Assembly (NCBI GenBank): GCA_949152435.1
Contig: OX424573.1
Location: 32,663,394-32,727,393, forward strand
DNA: 64,000 bases
Source: Gastracanthus pulcherrimus
Taxonomy: Eukaryota > Arthropoda > Insecta > Hymenoptera > Pteromalidae
Reading direction: 5' to 3'
Made by a program: the position numbers and the translations under genes. The notes below the pieces were generated by a model. The model was not told the origin of the DNA and did not search any database. It worked only from the letters and a program-made list of their open reading frames with translations. Of the stretch, positions 26,940-36,799 are shown piece after piece. Each line of letters starts with the position of its first letter. Within the stretch, counting starts at the first letter, position 1.

Positions 26940-27062
26940 TCGAGCTTATTTGATGACAACCGTTTTAGATAATTAAAACGATCTAAACGTAAGTCGAATT
27001 TGGTTTCAACAAAATATTTGGATAACTTATGTTTTTCCTTTTCAGCACAATATCTAATTGAC
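26940..27062 (+). repeat. Dispersed direct repeat, copy 1
   Basis: TCGAGCTTATTTGATGACAAC, TTTAGATAATTAAAACG, AAAATATTTGGATAA and AACTTATGT blocks occur in the same order at 30966-31090. About 70-75% identical by eye. No recognised family. Confidence 0.55.
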
Positions 27063-27221
27063 TTTTTATCACTAAATGTATACAAGCTTGCTTCACGTGA
27101 ATCAATTTCTTACAACTAATTGTAAGTTTAAGTTAGTTTTTTTTACTATACTTTATTGAAATAATCATTGCAATATACGCTTCCTTTTTTAATCAGTTTT
27201 GCATGACTCTATCGTATGTGA

Positions 27222-27262
27222 GTCTAAACAAAGCGGGACTTGTACTATTTGATAGACACAAG
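27222..27262 (+). repeat. 41-bp duplicated segment, AT-shifted form
   Basis: Eight differences from 26090-26130, all C-to-T or G-to-A, four of them in CpG. This fits a decayed copy. The reading frame in which the copies align, running to a TAA at about 27327, is short and not a recognised protein. Confidence 0.6.
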
Positions 27263-27556
27263 CGCCACGAATCTATGGCCGAAGATACTTTGAGAGAATT
27301 ATTAATTTTTATTGTTGGAATTCTTTAACTAAATTTTCACGCTTTTTAAGAGATAATATAATAAACTTCTGTTTGAGTGGATCCTTACTCTATTTTTCCC
27401 TTACATAAAGTTTGATTGTACTCTTTATTATAGAAAACAATTCACTCTAAATTTAGTGAATATTTACTCAGATCGATTGTATTTTCTTTTAATAAGAGTG
27501 AACATTTCCCCTTTTCCTTTTATTTTAGTATATTTAATAGTACATTATGCATCAAG

Positions 27557-27651
27557 GGAGTAAAGTGGGCAATGTACGCACTGTGTGACGTTGCCGACCG
27601 AGCGAAGCGAGGTCGGCATTTCACACAGTGCATGCTTGCCTACTGTACTCC
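27557..27651. repeat. GC-rich 95-bp hairpin element A
   Basis: GGAGTAAAGTGGGCAATGTACGCACTGTGTG pairs (about 85%) with its mirror ending at 27651. The centre is GCCGACC-GAGCGAAGCGA-GGTCGGC, a strong stem with an 11-nt loop. It is a sharp GC-rich block in AT-rich DNA and lies only 17 bp from element B, whose inner arm contains a similar GTAAAGTG...TGTACGC motif. Confidence 0.82.
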
Positions 27652-27668
27652 AGAGGTGCGTATACTAC

Positions 27669-27922
27669 TTTTCACCACACCCCCGTAAAGAAATGACTGT
27701 ACGCATCTCAGCAGGCCGTACAGTACCCCATGCTCTGCCTAGAAGTAAAGTGACTTGTGTACGCGCGACGCGCTGTTTTACCGCTCGAGACGCAGTCGAG
27801 AGCGAAAAAAGGCGCATCGCGCATGCGCAAGTCACTTTATTCCCTAGGCAGTCCATGCGGTACTGTACGGCCTGCTGAGAGGGCGTACAGTCAGCACTTT
27901 ACGCGCAGTGTGGTGAAAAAAT
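27669..27922. repeat. GC-rich 254-bp palindrome element B
   Basis: Arms of about 105 bp. TTTTCACCACAC (27669) mirrors GTGTGGTGAAAAA (end about 27920). CAGCAGGCCGTACAGTACC mirrors GGTACTGTACGGCCTGCTG. GTAAAGTGACTTGTGTACGCG mirrors the CGCATGCGCAAGTCACTTTAT block. The short apical stem CTCGAGACGCAGTCGAG lies near 27785-27801. The reading frames through it (such as 27585-27878) follow the palindrome on both strands and are not genes. Confidence 0.82.
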
Positions 27923-28489
27923 TATTAATGTATACATCCAAAAGGTTATGTTAAACATGAGAATATATATAATTTAACAGTTTTTTTTATATTTTCGTAG
28001 AAATTATGCCGAGATTTGAATGTAAACAAATTTGAAAGCCGTTATGTGGATGCTGTGTTTTCCTAACTGAATAATTTTCTTATTGTTTTCTTACTTCAAG
28101 TACAAAACAATCGAGGATTATCAATGCGTATTATGTACTAAAATCATGTTCTGACTGGTACAAGTTTTGTTAAATTTCATCATCGTTATTAATAAAACCT
28201 TAACAGATAAATGTAAACAAAAGTCTGCGCTATTCCAAGTATCATACTTATATACTTATTTTATAGAACAGAGGATTTATAGCTGTGTGAATTAAAATTT
28301 CTCAAGAGAATCATTATATAATGCTTTCAATAATTGTATTCATATCTCTATATCTGTTAAAAATAACCATTAACATACTTTTACAAGTTCAGACACTTAA
28401 AATAAATTCAGTTTAAGTACATTGTCATAGAATATGTTAAGTTCAGTCCCGTTCGTATACGTATATTAAGTTTGCAAAGAAATATCTCT

Positions 28490-28810
28490 GCAAAGTGAAT
28501 TTCCATATTAGTTTTGCTTCTTTTTCTCGGCAGTGCACTCAGCTACGCGAAATATTTGTTAAGAGATTTTCGTGAGCTGCTCTGCAAGCGCTCTCTCTCT
28601 CTCTCTCTCTCTCTTTCGGTCTCTCTCTCTCTCTCTCACTCGAGTTAAAAGCTCACACAATTACACATAACATTCTTGAAGAAAGCGGCCCGAGATGTTT
28701 CAATTGGCAAGATGGAGACTGCTGGAGGAATTCTCCGTCGAGTATACACACTGCGCTTGTCAGTGGCACTCGAAACGTCGCTGCGCACCGGCTAAATTGA
28801 TATGAAATGT
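28490..28810. other. Small mid-GC island 9
   Basis: The CT runs are followed by unique sequence of balanced composition (28660-28800) without a frame. Confidence 0.45.
28591..28637 (+). repeat. Interrupted (CT)n microsatellite
   Basis: Two CT runs (28591-28614 and 28621-28637) split by TTCGGT. Confidence 0.93.
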
Positions 28811-29099
28811 GTCGAAAACATTTTTGATGGTTGAAAGAAAGTTGTTAACAAGTGCCTTTCTTTAAGCTATATATTTTTATGCGCGTACAATCACCATTAC
28901 TTTCTGTTATTGTAGCTTAAAAGCAGATTTAAGTACAAAAATGGGAAAATCATACATCTTTTTTTCTTCAATAAAAATGTAACTATAAAAACAAGCTTTT
29001 GCAATATCTGATTAGTTATTATTTTACTATTCAAGCTTTTAAATAAATCTTTCTTTTTTTAGTCACTTAACATTTAATTCTTTACTGTGGAATGTCGAG

Positions 29100-29950
29100 A
29101 AAAATAGATAGATTTTTTCCCGACAAAGGGAATGAATACGTTATGCTGCACCTATATGCCTGGCAGGTGCATGCCTTAAAACCTATTAATGTTGTAGTCT
29201 GAACCAAATATAATATATTATAGATACCATCCGATAAGTCGCCCTCTGGGCCTTTGAAAACAGCCAGTATGTCTCGGAGATCATTGATGTACTGCCTAAA
29301 CAGAAGGGGTCCCAAAACTGAGCCTTGTGGTACACCAAGATTCGTTGTGAGCCAATCAGATTCACCATTAGATTTTGTAACCACTCGCTGATTATTACCT
29401 GTAATATATAATTTAACCCACAGAACTACAGACCTAGAAAACCCTATTCAGACCAGCTTAAGAAGTAATTTAGAGGGCGAGATTGTATCAAACGTCTTGC
29501 TGAAATCAAACATCAGAAGTATGTTAAGCAGTTGTTTCTTGTTATTGATACCAGCTGCAATGTCCTCTGACAGACTCAGCAGTGCTGTTTGCGTACTGTG
29601 ATGTTGCCTAAATCCAGTCTGCCGTGGGCCAAGGATTTCTCTAGATGTAATAAACTCTGAGATTTGCTCATGGACAATGTTTTCCAGGACCTTGGAGAGA
29701 AAACTCAAGGGGGCAATGGGACGAAAGTCCGAATCGGCAGTTATAGATGTAAGTCAAATGGTGGACTATAACTAAAAGGGACTTCGCGATCACACTTTAG
29801 GGAATTCCATCCTCCCGCTTCGCTTGCGATGAGAAATGGACGACGGCCAGGACTACGTCCGAGAAAATGACTTTACTAAAAGTGAAGCCGTCATCACTGG
29901 CCCCCGATAAAATGTCGTCTAAATCCGCATCGCGCTCAGTCTGGAAGACG
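29100..29950 (-). pseudogene. Decayed non-LTR reverse transcriptase fragment (jockey/CR1-like)
   Basis: Reading on the minus strand from about 29950: a segment ending FSSQAKREDGIP (29797-29940), then SFLSKVLENIVHEQISEF, TGFRQHHSTQTALL and LLMFDFSKTFDTISP (29448-29708), then GVPQGSVLGPLLF and YINDL (29280-29340). These are consecutive reverse-transcriptase motifs of the jockey/CR1/I kind, different from the LINE at 57-61 kb. About 35 codons between the HLTSIF-like segment and the FRPIA motif are missing, frames shift near 29760 and 29440, and the YADD region at about 29210 reads LYLVQ with a shifted frame. Both ends are lost, with no poly(A) tail or target duplication visible. It is a dead 5'- and 3'-truncated relic. 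Confidence 0.85.
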
Positions 29951-30144
29951 GAAATGTTTTGAAAAAGCATGTAAGAAATATATTTTGAGATATTTGTAAT
30001 CAAGTTTATAATTTTATATTATTTAACTCTGTATCTTTGCCATGCATTTTTGCACTGAAGCGATAATTTTCTTATATTTCCTATGCAGATGTTTTTAAGG
30101 ACCCTAATTAGCGAAGATATTTAAAATAAGATTTTTTACTACAT

Positions 30145-30215
30145 TGAATCCGCCATTTTGAGTTTTCAAATCTGACTGCAGATTATTCTCAATCAATAAC
30201 CTTGAAAACGTAATG
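30145..30215. repeat. Degraded single unit related to the 61.5-62.7 kb element
   Basis: GCCATTTTGAGTTTTCAAAT followed by CTGAC, a GATTATTCTCAATCAATAACC stretch and TGAAAACG is in the same order as the inverted units at 62440-62500 (GGCCATTTTGAATTTTTAAA, CTGAC, ATTCGTAACCAGCGACC, GAAAA). It is much diverged. Confidence 0.4.
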
Positions 30216-30965
30216 TATATGTTTTTGTGTGAATATTTTTCATGCGCATTAAATATTTAATTTTAACAAATGTCATTTTTCAAGTTTTTATTGCTTATAG
30301 AACTTTTGTAATTCATTAATTTGGTAGAACAATCAGCTATCTGCTCCATACCAGTGTAACAAATAGACAGTTATTCTATTATACCAACGAATTATGAAAA
30401 ATTTATTTGAATTCATAATTACTACCAAATAAGCTTATTAAATATGATACATTATGACTCAAAAGGTTAATTGATTTTATTGTTCAAGTTAGTGAGGAAA
30501 ATTGGAAAATATTTACCTTGACACATTATCGTAATAATGTGTAAAATGCTAATTGTCAAATAACGGCTCCGCCCCTGTCGGTCGGCCATCTTGAAAATAT
30601 CGATGCACGAGAAAACACCTGTAATCAAATATATCGTAATGCATTAAAATTTGTAATGTATGCAAAATATCTTACGTATTATAATTAAATTATTCTTATA
30701 ATTATGCAATATTATGGACTATTTAAGAGTGATAATATATATAAGAGTTATGAAAGGGGTTATTAATAAATAGTAAATAGAAATATAAAAATGAAATAAA
30801 TCCCTATTGATACCACGCTTCTTGCCCAATTTTGCACCCGTTTTATGTATTCACGTTGATCCATGGATAATTACGTACAGATACTGTTAATTGTCTTACG
30901 CTTCATTTAATATAAGCTTTAGCATAATATTGATCAAGTTTGTTATAATTTATTCATTATAAGCT

Positions 30966-31090
30966 TCGAGCTTATTTGACAACAGATTTAGATAATTGAA
31001 ACGTGCTACAAATATGTCAAATTTAATTTAAAGAAAATATTTGCATAATTCGTATGTGTATCTTTTATACAGTATATAACATCCAACTGA
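30966..31090 (+). repeat. Dispersed direct repeat, copy 2
   Basis: TCGAGCTTATTTGACAACAG, TTTAGATAATTGAAACG, AAAATATTTGCATAA and TTCGTATGT correspond to copy 1 at 26940-27062. Confidence 0.55.
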
Positions 31091-31997
31091 AGTTTCTATT
31101 TTAAATTAAATTGATATACTAATGAATGTAGGAAAAATATACGCAAGAACATAAATTATTTAAAAAGCGAAGCGAGAAGTAAAAATAGTTTTACACTTTT
31201 AATGTAGAATTTCATAATAAACTTAAAAAAATTCTGGCCGTTGAGAGTCCAAGATGATTTAAATCTAAAATCTTGAAAAAAGTAAAGAAATAAAAATAAC
31301 GCTACGATTTTACTTATAAGTTCACGCAGTCCGATCGTAAAGATAATGAAAATAATGTTTTTACAAATGAGATTTTTCTCCACTAAAAGTTTTTAGTTTT
31401 TCATTCTTTCCCTGCAAACTTCTTTTAAAATACACAGTTTACTTCAGGACGCTCGCCATAAAGGAGCGGCAGCGAGCGGACTGACCTAAAAAACCAAGAA
31501 CTTTAATAAATAAATTTATTTTTTACATCCTACCTCCTGCGCGCGGCTTTTATTTTCAAAAGACACATTAAACTCGCCCGCTCGTAGATACGTTATTTAT
31601 TCTCTCAACTCGCTGGCGCCTCGCATTATAGCATAATGTATCGCGAAAATCCACTTTTAATTGAAGTGTCAAACAAAGTTTCCACGCAACAGACTCACCC
31701 GCGACACACTCACAGATCCGCATCGCGTGAGAAAATCAGGCTAATCAAAAAGAACCCGGGCCATTCTCCGCGGATTAATTAGCACCTCTCGCGATCCCCT
31801 CCTCGCTCGCACACATGCATACTCCCTTCCCTTCACACAGTCATAACTTTGCCCGGATAAAACACTCTGTCATCAAGAGTCGGACCTCGGTGCAAAATAG
31901 ATTTAATTACGCGTTTAAAACGTACATTTTCCCGGTAATTTAATAATTCGCGCGAGAGTGGGCTCGCACCAACTTTTCCGCGCACATCGCACGCAAA

Positions 31998-32032
31998 TGT
32001 ACATATATATATGTATATATATACACATGTAC
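31998..32032 (+). repeat. Palindromic TA-rich microsatellite
   Basis: GTACATATATATATGTATATATATACACATGTAC, a near self-complementary TA tract inside a CpG island. It contains TATATAT boxes but no start site can be assigned. Confidence 0.85.
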
Positions 32033-32195
32033 ACCTACGCACGTACATGTAATTAACGCTGAAAATACAACTGCCGCAGTGATGGAGCAAGCGAGAGCCA
32101 CAGCGAGTGAGGTAAATTCAAAGACTGCCGCGACTGCCGCCGCCCTCTTACACTTTGCAGGTCCAGTTCGCTCTCTTGAGCGAGAGTAAGAGAGA

Positions 32196-32199
<4 letters not shown>

Positions 32200-32233
<34 letters not shown>
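32200..32233 (+). repeat. (GA)n microsatellite
   Basis: 34 bases of GA following shorter GA runs from 32171. Confidence 0.94.
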
Positions 32234-32237
<4 letters not shown>

Positions 32238-32749
32238 GCAGGAGAGTGTAGGAGGAAAGGGTCCGGTCTGACGAGAGCATAATCAAGTTACGGACAGTTA
32301 GTCCACTCGGAGTTACATTCGCCTCTATTCATTATACTTTCCCTCCGCATAATCCCCGGCTCCGAGCTTTCATTTCAGTCCCGTACCCTCGGTTCCGCCT
32401 GATGAGCTGCGAGCACACGAGTGTGGACTTGGTTCTCTCTCCCGCCGCGCGCGCGCGCGCGCTCTGTGCTAACTGCCGATCTTTCTCTCTCTCTCACTCT
32501 CTCTCTCCCTCTCTCGCTTTTTTTTCGTACACCCTCGCACAGTTTCAAAGCTTTTACGTGTCCGATGTGAGACTTTCGTCTCACTCCCTCTTTCTCTCTC
32601 TCGTGCTTCGTCTTAAATACGCTATTTCCTTACTCTGCCTCGTGTTGTCTCAAGCTGTTTGCTTTTCTCGAGTTTTCTCCTGCTTAACTTCTTCCCTCGA
32701 GAGTGCAATATTACGAACATGTGCTAATTGTTAAAAAGTGGAAAATGAA

Positions 32750-33540
32750 GTAGCCATGTGTATATCTATAAATGAAGATTCTTTGACATCATTTTTTAAG
32801 GTAGTTTATTTTACATTACAGGAAAAGCAAACGAAGTCTTTTGTTAAAAAGTAATTGATTATTCCACTGTTTAAATGTTTATTTATGTAATGTAGCACCG
32901 TCAGAGTTGCCATTTGGCGTGCAGCCTAGGGGATCTAATTTTTGTCAAAAGCCAAAAACTAAATTTTAAATCTTAAGAATTAACAAAATGTAGCAACTTT
33001 AATAATAGTTTACGTACATAAAAATCGTAAATTACTTTATTTTTTTCTAATTTGCTGCACATATGGCACATTTGGCACATAAGAAATATACGAAATTTAT
33101 GAGATTTCTGCACAATCTACACTTATACAGAACTTTGGTATATTCAAGTACATATCGAAAATATAGTTTATTATTTTAAGTAAAAAGCGTTTTTTGAACG
33201 AATTAGAAAATAATTTGGGAATATAAAAGTTGATATTTGTAAAAACCATACACTAAATACTTCATCGACGTATAATTGCATGAACAAATAAGAAAATATT
33301 TGGTGGTTTTGGTTTAGACAAAAATTAAATTCCCTGGACTGTGCATCCAGTGGCGTGACATAACGAAGATAATTTAATAAGTAATAAAAAAAGTAATTAT
33401 TTTTCTATAATAAAAATATATTTTGGCTAAAATGCAGTATTCCTTATAAATTTGAAAAGAATCATTTTATTGTTATTGAAAAAAAATCTCATAAATCACC
33501 GATTTTCAGCGGTAAAAAATATTTTCTATAAAATGTTTTA
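32750..33540. other. AT-rich, no gene seen
   Basis: CATATGGCACATTTGGCACAT at 33059 is a small internal duplication. Nothing else noted. Confidence 0.5.
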
Positions 33541-33544
33541 ATGT

Positions 33545-33870
33545 TATAACACGTGAATAAAAAAGACCATTTTCGGCGCCTATAAAGTGCAGCGAAAATA
33601 GAGTTTTCCGAACGTCAAATAAAGGGTATTAAAAATACTTATTTTCGCTACCTTTTATTGGTAGTGAAAATACTCATTTTCGCTACCGTTTATTGGTATC
33701 GAAAATACTCATTTTCGCTACCTTTTATTTTCGGTAGCAAAAATGAGTATTTTCAGTACCCTTTATTTATTTTTGCTCCATTTCCTTAATAAAGTGGACG
33801 ACTCGAAAAACTCTATTCTCAACTCACTTTGTAGACGACAAAGAATGGCCTTCTTTATGTACTTGTTATA
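33545..33870. mobile_element. 326-bp foldback element with internal tandem repeats
   Basis: The outer arms TATAACACGTGAATAAA (33545) and, reversed, TATAACAAGTACATAAA (33870) match, continuing through AAGACCATT / AAGGCCATT and AATAGAGTTTTCCGA / AATAGAGTTTTTCGA. Three direct units of 35-37 bp occupy the left centre and an inverted unit follows at 33738-33777. No ORF. Confidence 0.75.
33631..33738. repeat. Three 35-37-bp tandem units
   Basis: Units 33631-33666, 33667-33701 and 33702-33738, each reading AAAATACT(C/T)ATTTTCGCTACC then a TTTATTGGTA-like tail. An opposed copy follows directly (GGTAGCAAAAATGAGTATTTT at 33733), so the array faces its own mirror image. Confidence 0.85.
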
Positions 33871-33880
33871 AAAAATACGG

Positions 33881-34031
33881 TACGCAACTTGGGGCAAAAA
33901 GGTATTTCCAGACTCGGATGATGATTTTGAGAACTCGTGTACGTCTCGGGCGCCTTCGGCGCCCTCGAATTCTAGTCGTGCTCAATCATCATCCTCGCTG
34001 GGAAATACTCATTTTCGCCCCTAGTTGCGTA
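33881..34031. repeat. 151-bp hairpin element with strong GC apex
   Basis: The left end TACGCAACTTGGGGCAAAA mirrors the right end TTTTCGCCCCTAGTTGCGTA. GGTATTTCCAGACTCGGATGATGA mirrors TCATCATCCTCGCTGGGAAATAC. The apex is GGGCGCCTTCGGCGCCC (33949-33965). The terminal TA may be a TA target duplication. It contains AAATACTCATTTTCGC, the core of the tandem units in the element only 10 bp to its left. Confidence 0.82.
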
Positions 34032-34039
34032 ATATACTA

Positions 34040-35870
34040 TTTATTGCATTTTCTTAATGTACTCTCTTAGTAAAATCCCGTTCAATTTATATTGAAATGC
34101 TCAAAACTGTTAAATGTATAGCAGACAAGGGGGAGCATCATACGGCTATATATTGCGCCCGGTCGCAGGTAGTAGAGCGTTAGGTTTTAATAGTTTTGTC
34201 TTGAAATTATGAAATTATCTTTCCAATAAAGAACCGGTACTGATTTATCAACTACTGTATTCAATAATGACCGAATTGTTTTTACCCTTAAAGGAGTTGA
34301 GAGTGAAGATTAAAGTGCGTACAGTGCTGCGTGCTTGTTGATGGACGAGAAACCCACGTGCAATGCTGACGTCAGCTTAAAAAGTAGCACCAAAGAAAGT
34401 TAAATTTAAAGAAGAATCGATCAGCATCGACGAGCTGATACTCAAGAAGTATTAAAGACATCCTACTACTCTTCCATAACTCATTATTAGTAGCAAAGTA
34501 TAATTAATTGTATTATTATTTTAATGTGGGTTATAAAAAACCTTTTTCTCAAAACTAGATTTTTCTTCATTATTCGACGATAACTTTCTAGAAGTTCAAA
34601 TCGACTTGACAGAAACTATAAGGATCTGTAAAACATATGTAATTTACAGCTAAACAGATACAGTCTAAAAATTCGCGTTTTTCCATAAAAATGCATAATT
34701 CACAGTTTTTTTATAATATAGAGGACCTATAATTTCCATTTTGCAATAACTTTCATTTTCGTCACCGAATCATCCGGAAAGACATTTTTCTTAAAATATT
34801 TTCTAATAATTAGATCTGACGAGGATGCGTACCCACGCCTCGTCCCACACTCCTTGAGCGACCCGTATCTTAAAGAGATACACGTTTTCAAGCAAAAACA
34901 ACATTTCATTACTCTGACAAAAAAAGTTTTGTCCTTTTTGAAAATTTCTTGCGGGAATGTATTCTTCTTCAAATAAGGAGTCAAAATCTACTTTATATAC
35001 TAAATGTGCAACTTTTTAAAAAAATATTATAAATTATGCTCTGAAAAATGTTACTCACTCAGCTCCTCGCTTTAGAAAGCGCTTTTTTCAGCTGGCACAC
35101 TCCAAATCCGTATACAAAGTGTATAAAACCTATTTATATTTTTCAGTTTATACTTTCTTACATTACTTTCTTTTTCTCTTTGAAATACCTTAGCGTATTT
35201 CACCTTGCTTAAGGTAGATTTTTAACCCAGGGATCTATAGCAAAAATATGTGCAATGACACGATTTAATGATTAAGTGTTTAAAAAGAGGAGTACGAAAT
35301 TTGTATTATCATTTGTGGCCATTAAAACCTTAAAGACATCTTTGAAAATTGTTCTTCTAAAAAAAGTAATGATACCAGTCTTACGTGAAATCAATCAGAT
35401 GACGAGAAAGCAGGGGATACAACAACGCGTTGCCAGGTTATCAACTCTCATTAGACAGTCAAATATCGAGAAAGTTGGGGGTATAACAAAATACCTAATA
35501 ACTGTTGCAATTCTTTTTTCATGAATATCTTGGTAATTAAATGTTAGGTAAAAGGATATATATCTAAATTTGCTTTCATTTAAAGCTGCTTGAGTTTTTT
35601 AACAAAATCGCTCGATTCCCTTAAGTTATAACCATTTCTGGTTATTTTGAAATTAAAAACAATAATTTTTTTAATTTTATGAATTTTCTTTTACGAAGAA
35701 ATGTAAATAATAAGAAATGTTTTTTAGAATGAAAATCTTTTTAGCACATGTTAAATGACAATGTTTGTCATTTAACGTTATTTTAGTTTGATATTATTAT
35801 TGATTTAAAGAACAAATTCAATTCAAGTCAAATGATATGTGTTTTTATTCAAAATCAAAATGGAAGAAAA
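34040..35870. other. AT-rich with a mid-GC patch
   Basis: 34150-34420 has TATATATTGCGCCCGG, an AATAAA at 34222 and a mid-GC segment, weakly recalling an LTR or short transcript end. The rest is AT-rich with frames of at most 85 codons and no recognised product. Confidence 0.35.
35750..35776. repeat. Perfect 12-bp-stem hairpin
   Basis: GTTAAATGACAA, loop TGT, TTGTCATTTAAC. No U-tract or gene nearby gives it an obvious role. Confidence 0.6.
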
Positions 35871-35874
35871 AATA

Positions 35875-35896
35875 TATAAATAAATAAATAAATAAA
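35875..35896 (+). repeat. (AAAT)n microsatellite
   Basis: About five TAAA units at the left border of the LTR-like block. Confidence 0.9.
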
Positions 35897-35974
35897 CGGC
35901 GCGCTTTTAACTAAAAATATATTCATTAAAAGGCAAATGGTAATTCCTTTAATATGCTAGAAACAAAGGCCGTG

Positions 35975-36782
35975 ACCACGACACTCACATAAGCGAACAG
36001 GATTACGTCACCATAAGAACAAGATAGGACTCACCGTCGAAGAAAGGAAGAAATAGAGAGAGAGAGACAGAGTGTGGGAGGAGGGGGGACTTCATATGGC
36101 TCTTTAACAAGGGCATGCATTTCACACCATCCAGTGCCTACAGCGACGCGAGGCGGTAGCCAATGCACTGACCTGGAAGCGTCAAAAACTATACACAGCA
36201 ACGAATAACGCACCTATAAGAGCATGCTAGGCAGAACCCCATCAATACTTCTGCGACTCCCGTGCTACATACGACTGACGTATTAACAGCGATGAGTGGA
36301 TCCTCCAAACGTAACAATCACGCTTGCTTTTGCAAGCATCGAGACTGAAACCCATTGCAGCCGATTCTGACAAAGAAGTTCCAGAAGAGCTCGATCATAA
36401 CAAGCAATATTACGTGCATGTATGAGAAGGTACACATAAGACCCAAGTCCTTAATATACGTCAAGGGATAACCATTATACTGACAAAGCAAATTCCATCG
36501 CGGGCGTAAGTCAGAAGCATATAAAAAGAGCTATATAAGCCTCGCGGTTAGCAATTAAGAATCGGGATTTAGAATAGTCGTGACTTGAATTTTGTTCGTT
36601 CGCACCCTTATACTTATTTGTCGCGTATGGTGTTGCGATAATATTTTTCGGCGTCGTTTCAATTTGTAATTCGTAATTTGAACTAACAGTTTTTTTTTAA
36701 TAAAGAGTTTTAATTTTACGAAACAAATTTTTATTGTGTGTGTGTGTATATTCGACCTTTGCCCATCTCTTTCTGCCTACAG
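35975..36782 (+). other. LTR-like promoter / poly(A) module (possible solo LTR)
   Basis: A mid-GC block in AT-rich DNA with TATAAAAAG (36520) and CTATATAAGC (36531), a GC-richer start region after it, and an AATAAA signal at 36699, followed by a T-rich then GT-rich stretch (36725-36752). This TATA, about 160-nt R-like span, AATAAA and GT tract is the layout of a gypsy-type LTR. TG (35975) and CA (about 36781) could be its limits, but I found no matching target duplication, no second LTR, and no gag or pol frame. It may instead be a host promoter with a short transcript. Confidence 0.3.
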
Positions 36783-36799
36783 CTATTTGATTGCTGTCG

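Larger units (their letters stand above)
31440..32740. other. CpG/GA/CT-rich island 10
   Basis: A bipolar island: GA-rich near 32170-32233 and CT-rich with GCGCGCGCGCGC at 32449-32460, plus the palindromic TA tract. A 110-codon plus frame (32402-32734) is Ser/Leu/Phe-rich from the CT bias. Confidence 0.5.

Noticed and set aside
27585..27878. Frames on both strands at 27.6-27.95 kb
   Set aside because: They mirror each other because the DNA is palindromic; not genes.
35276..35524. 82-codon frame with a Lys/Arg-rich sequence
   Set aside because: AT-rich, no domain, no neighbouring exon signals.
35975..36782. Complete LTR retrotransposon
   Set aside because: Only one LTR-like module; no gag, pol, env, primer-binding site or second LTR was found within the window.
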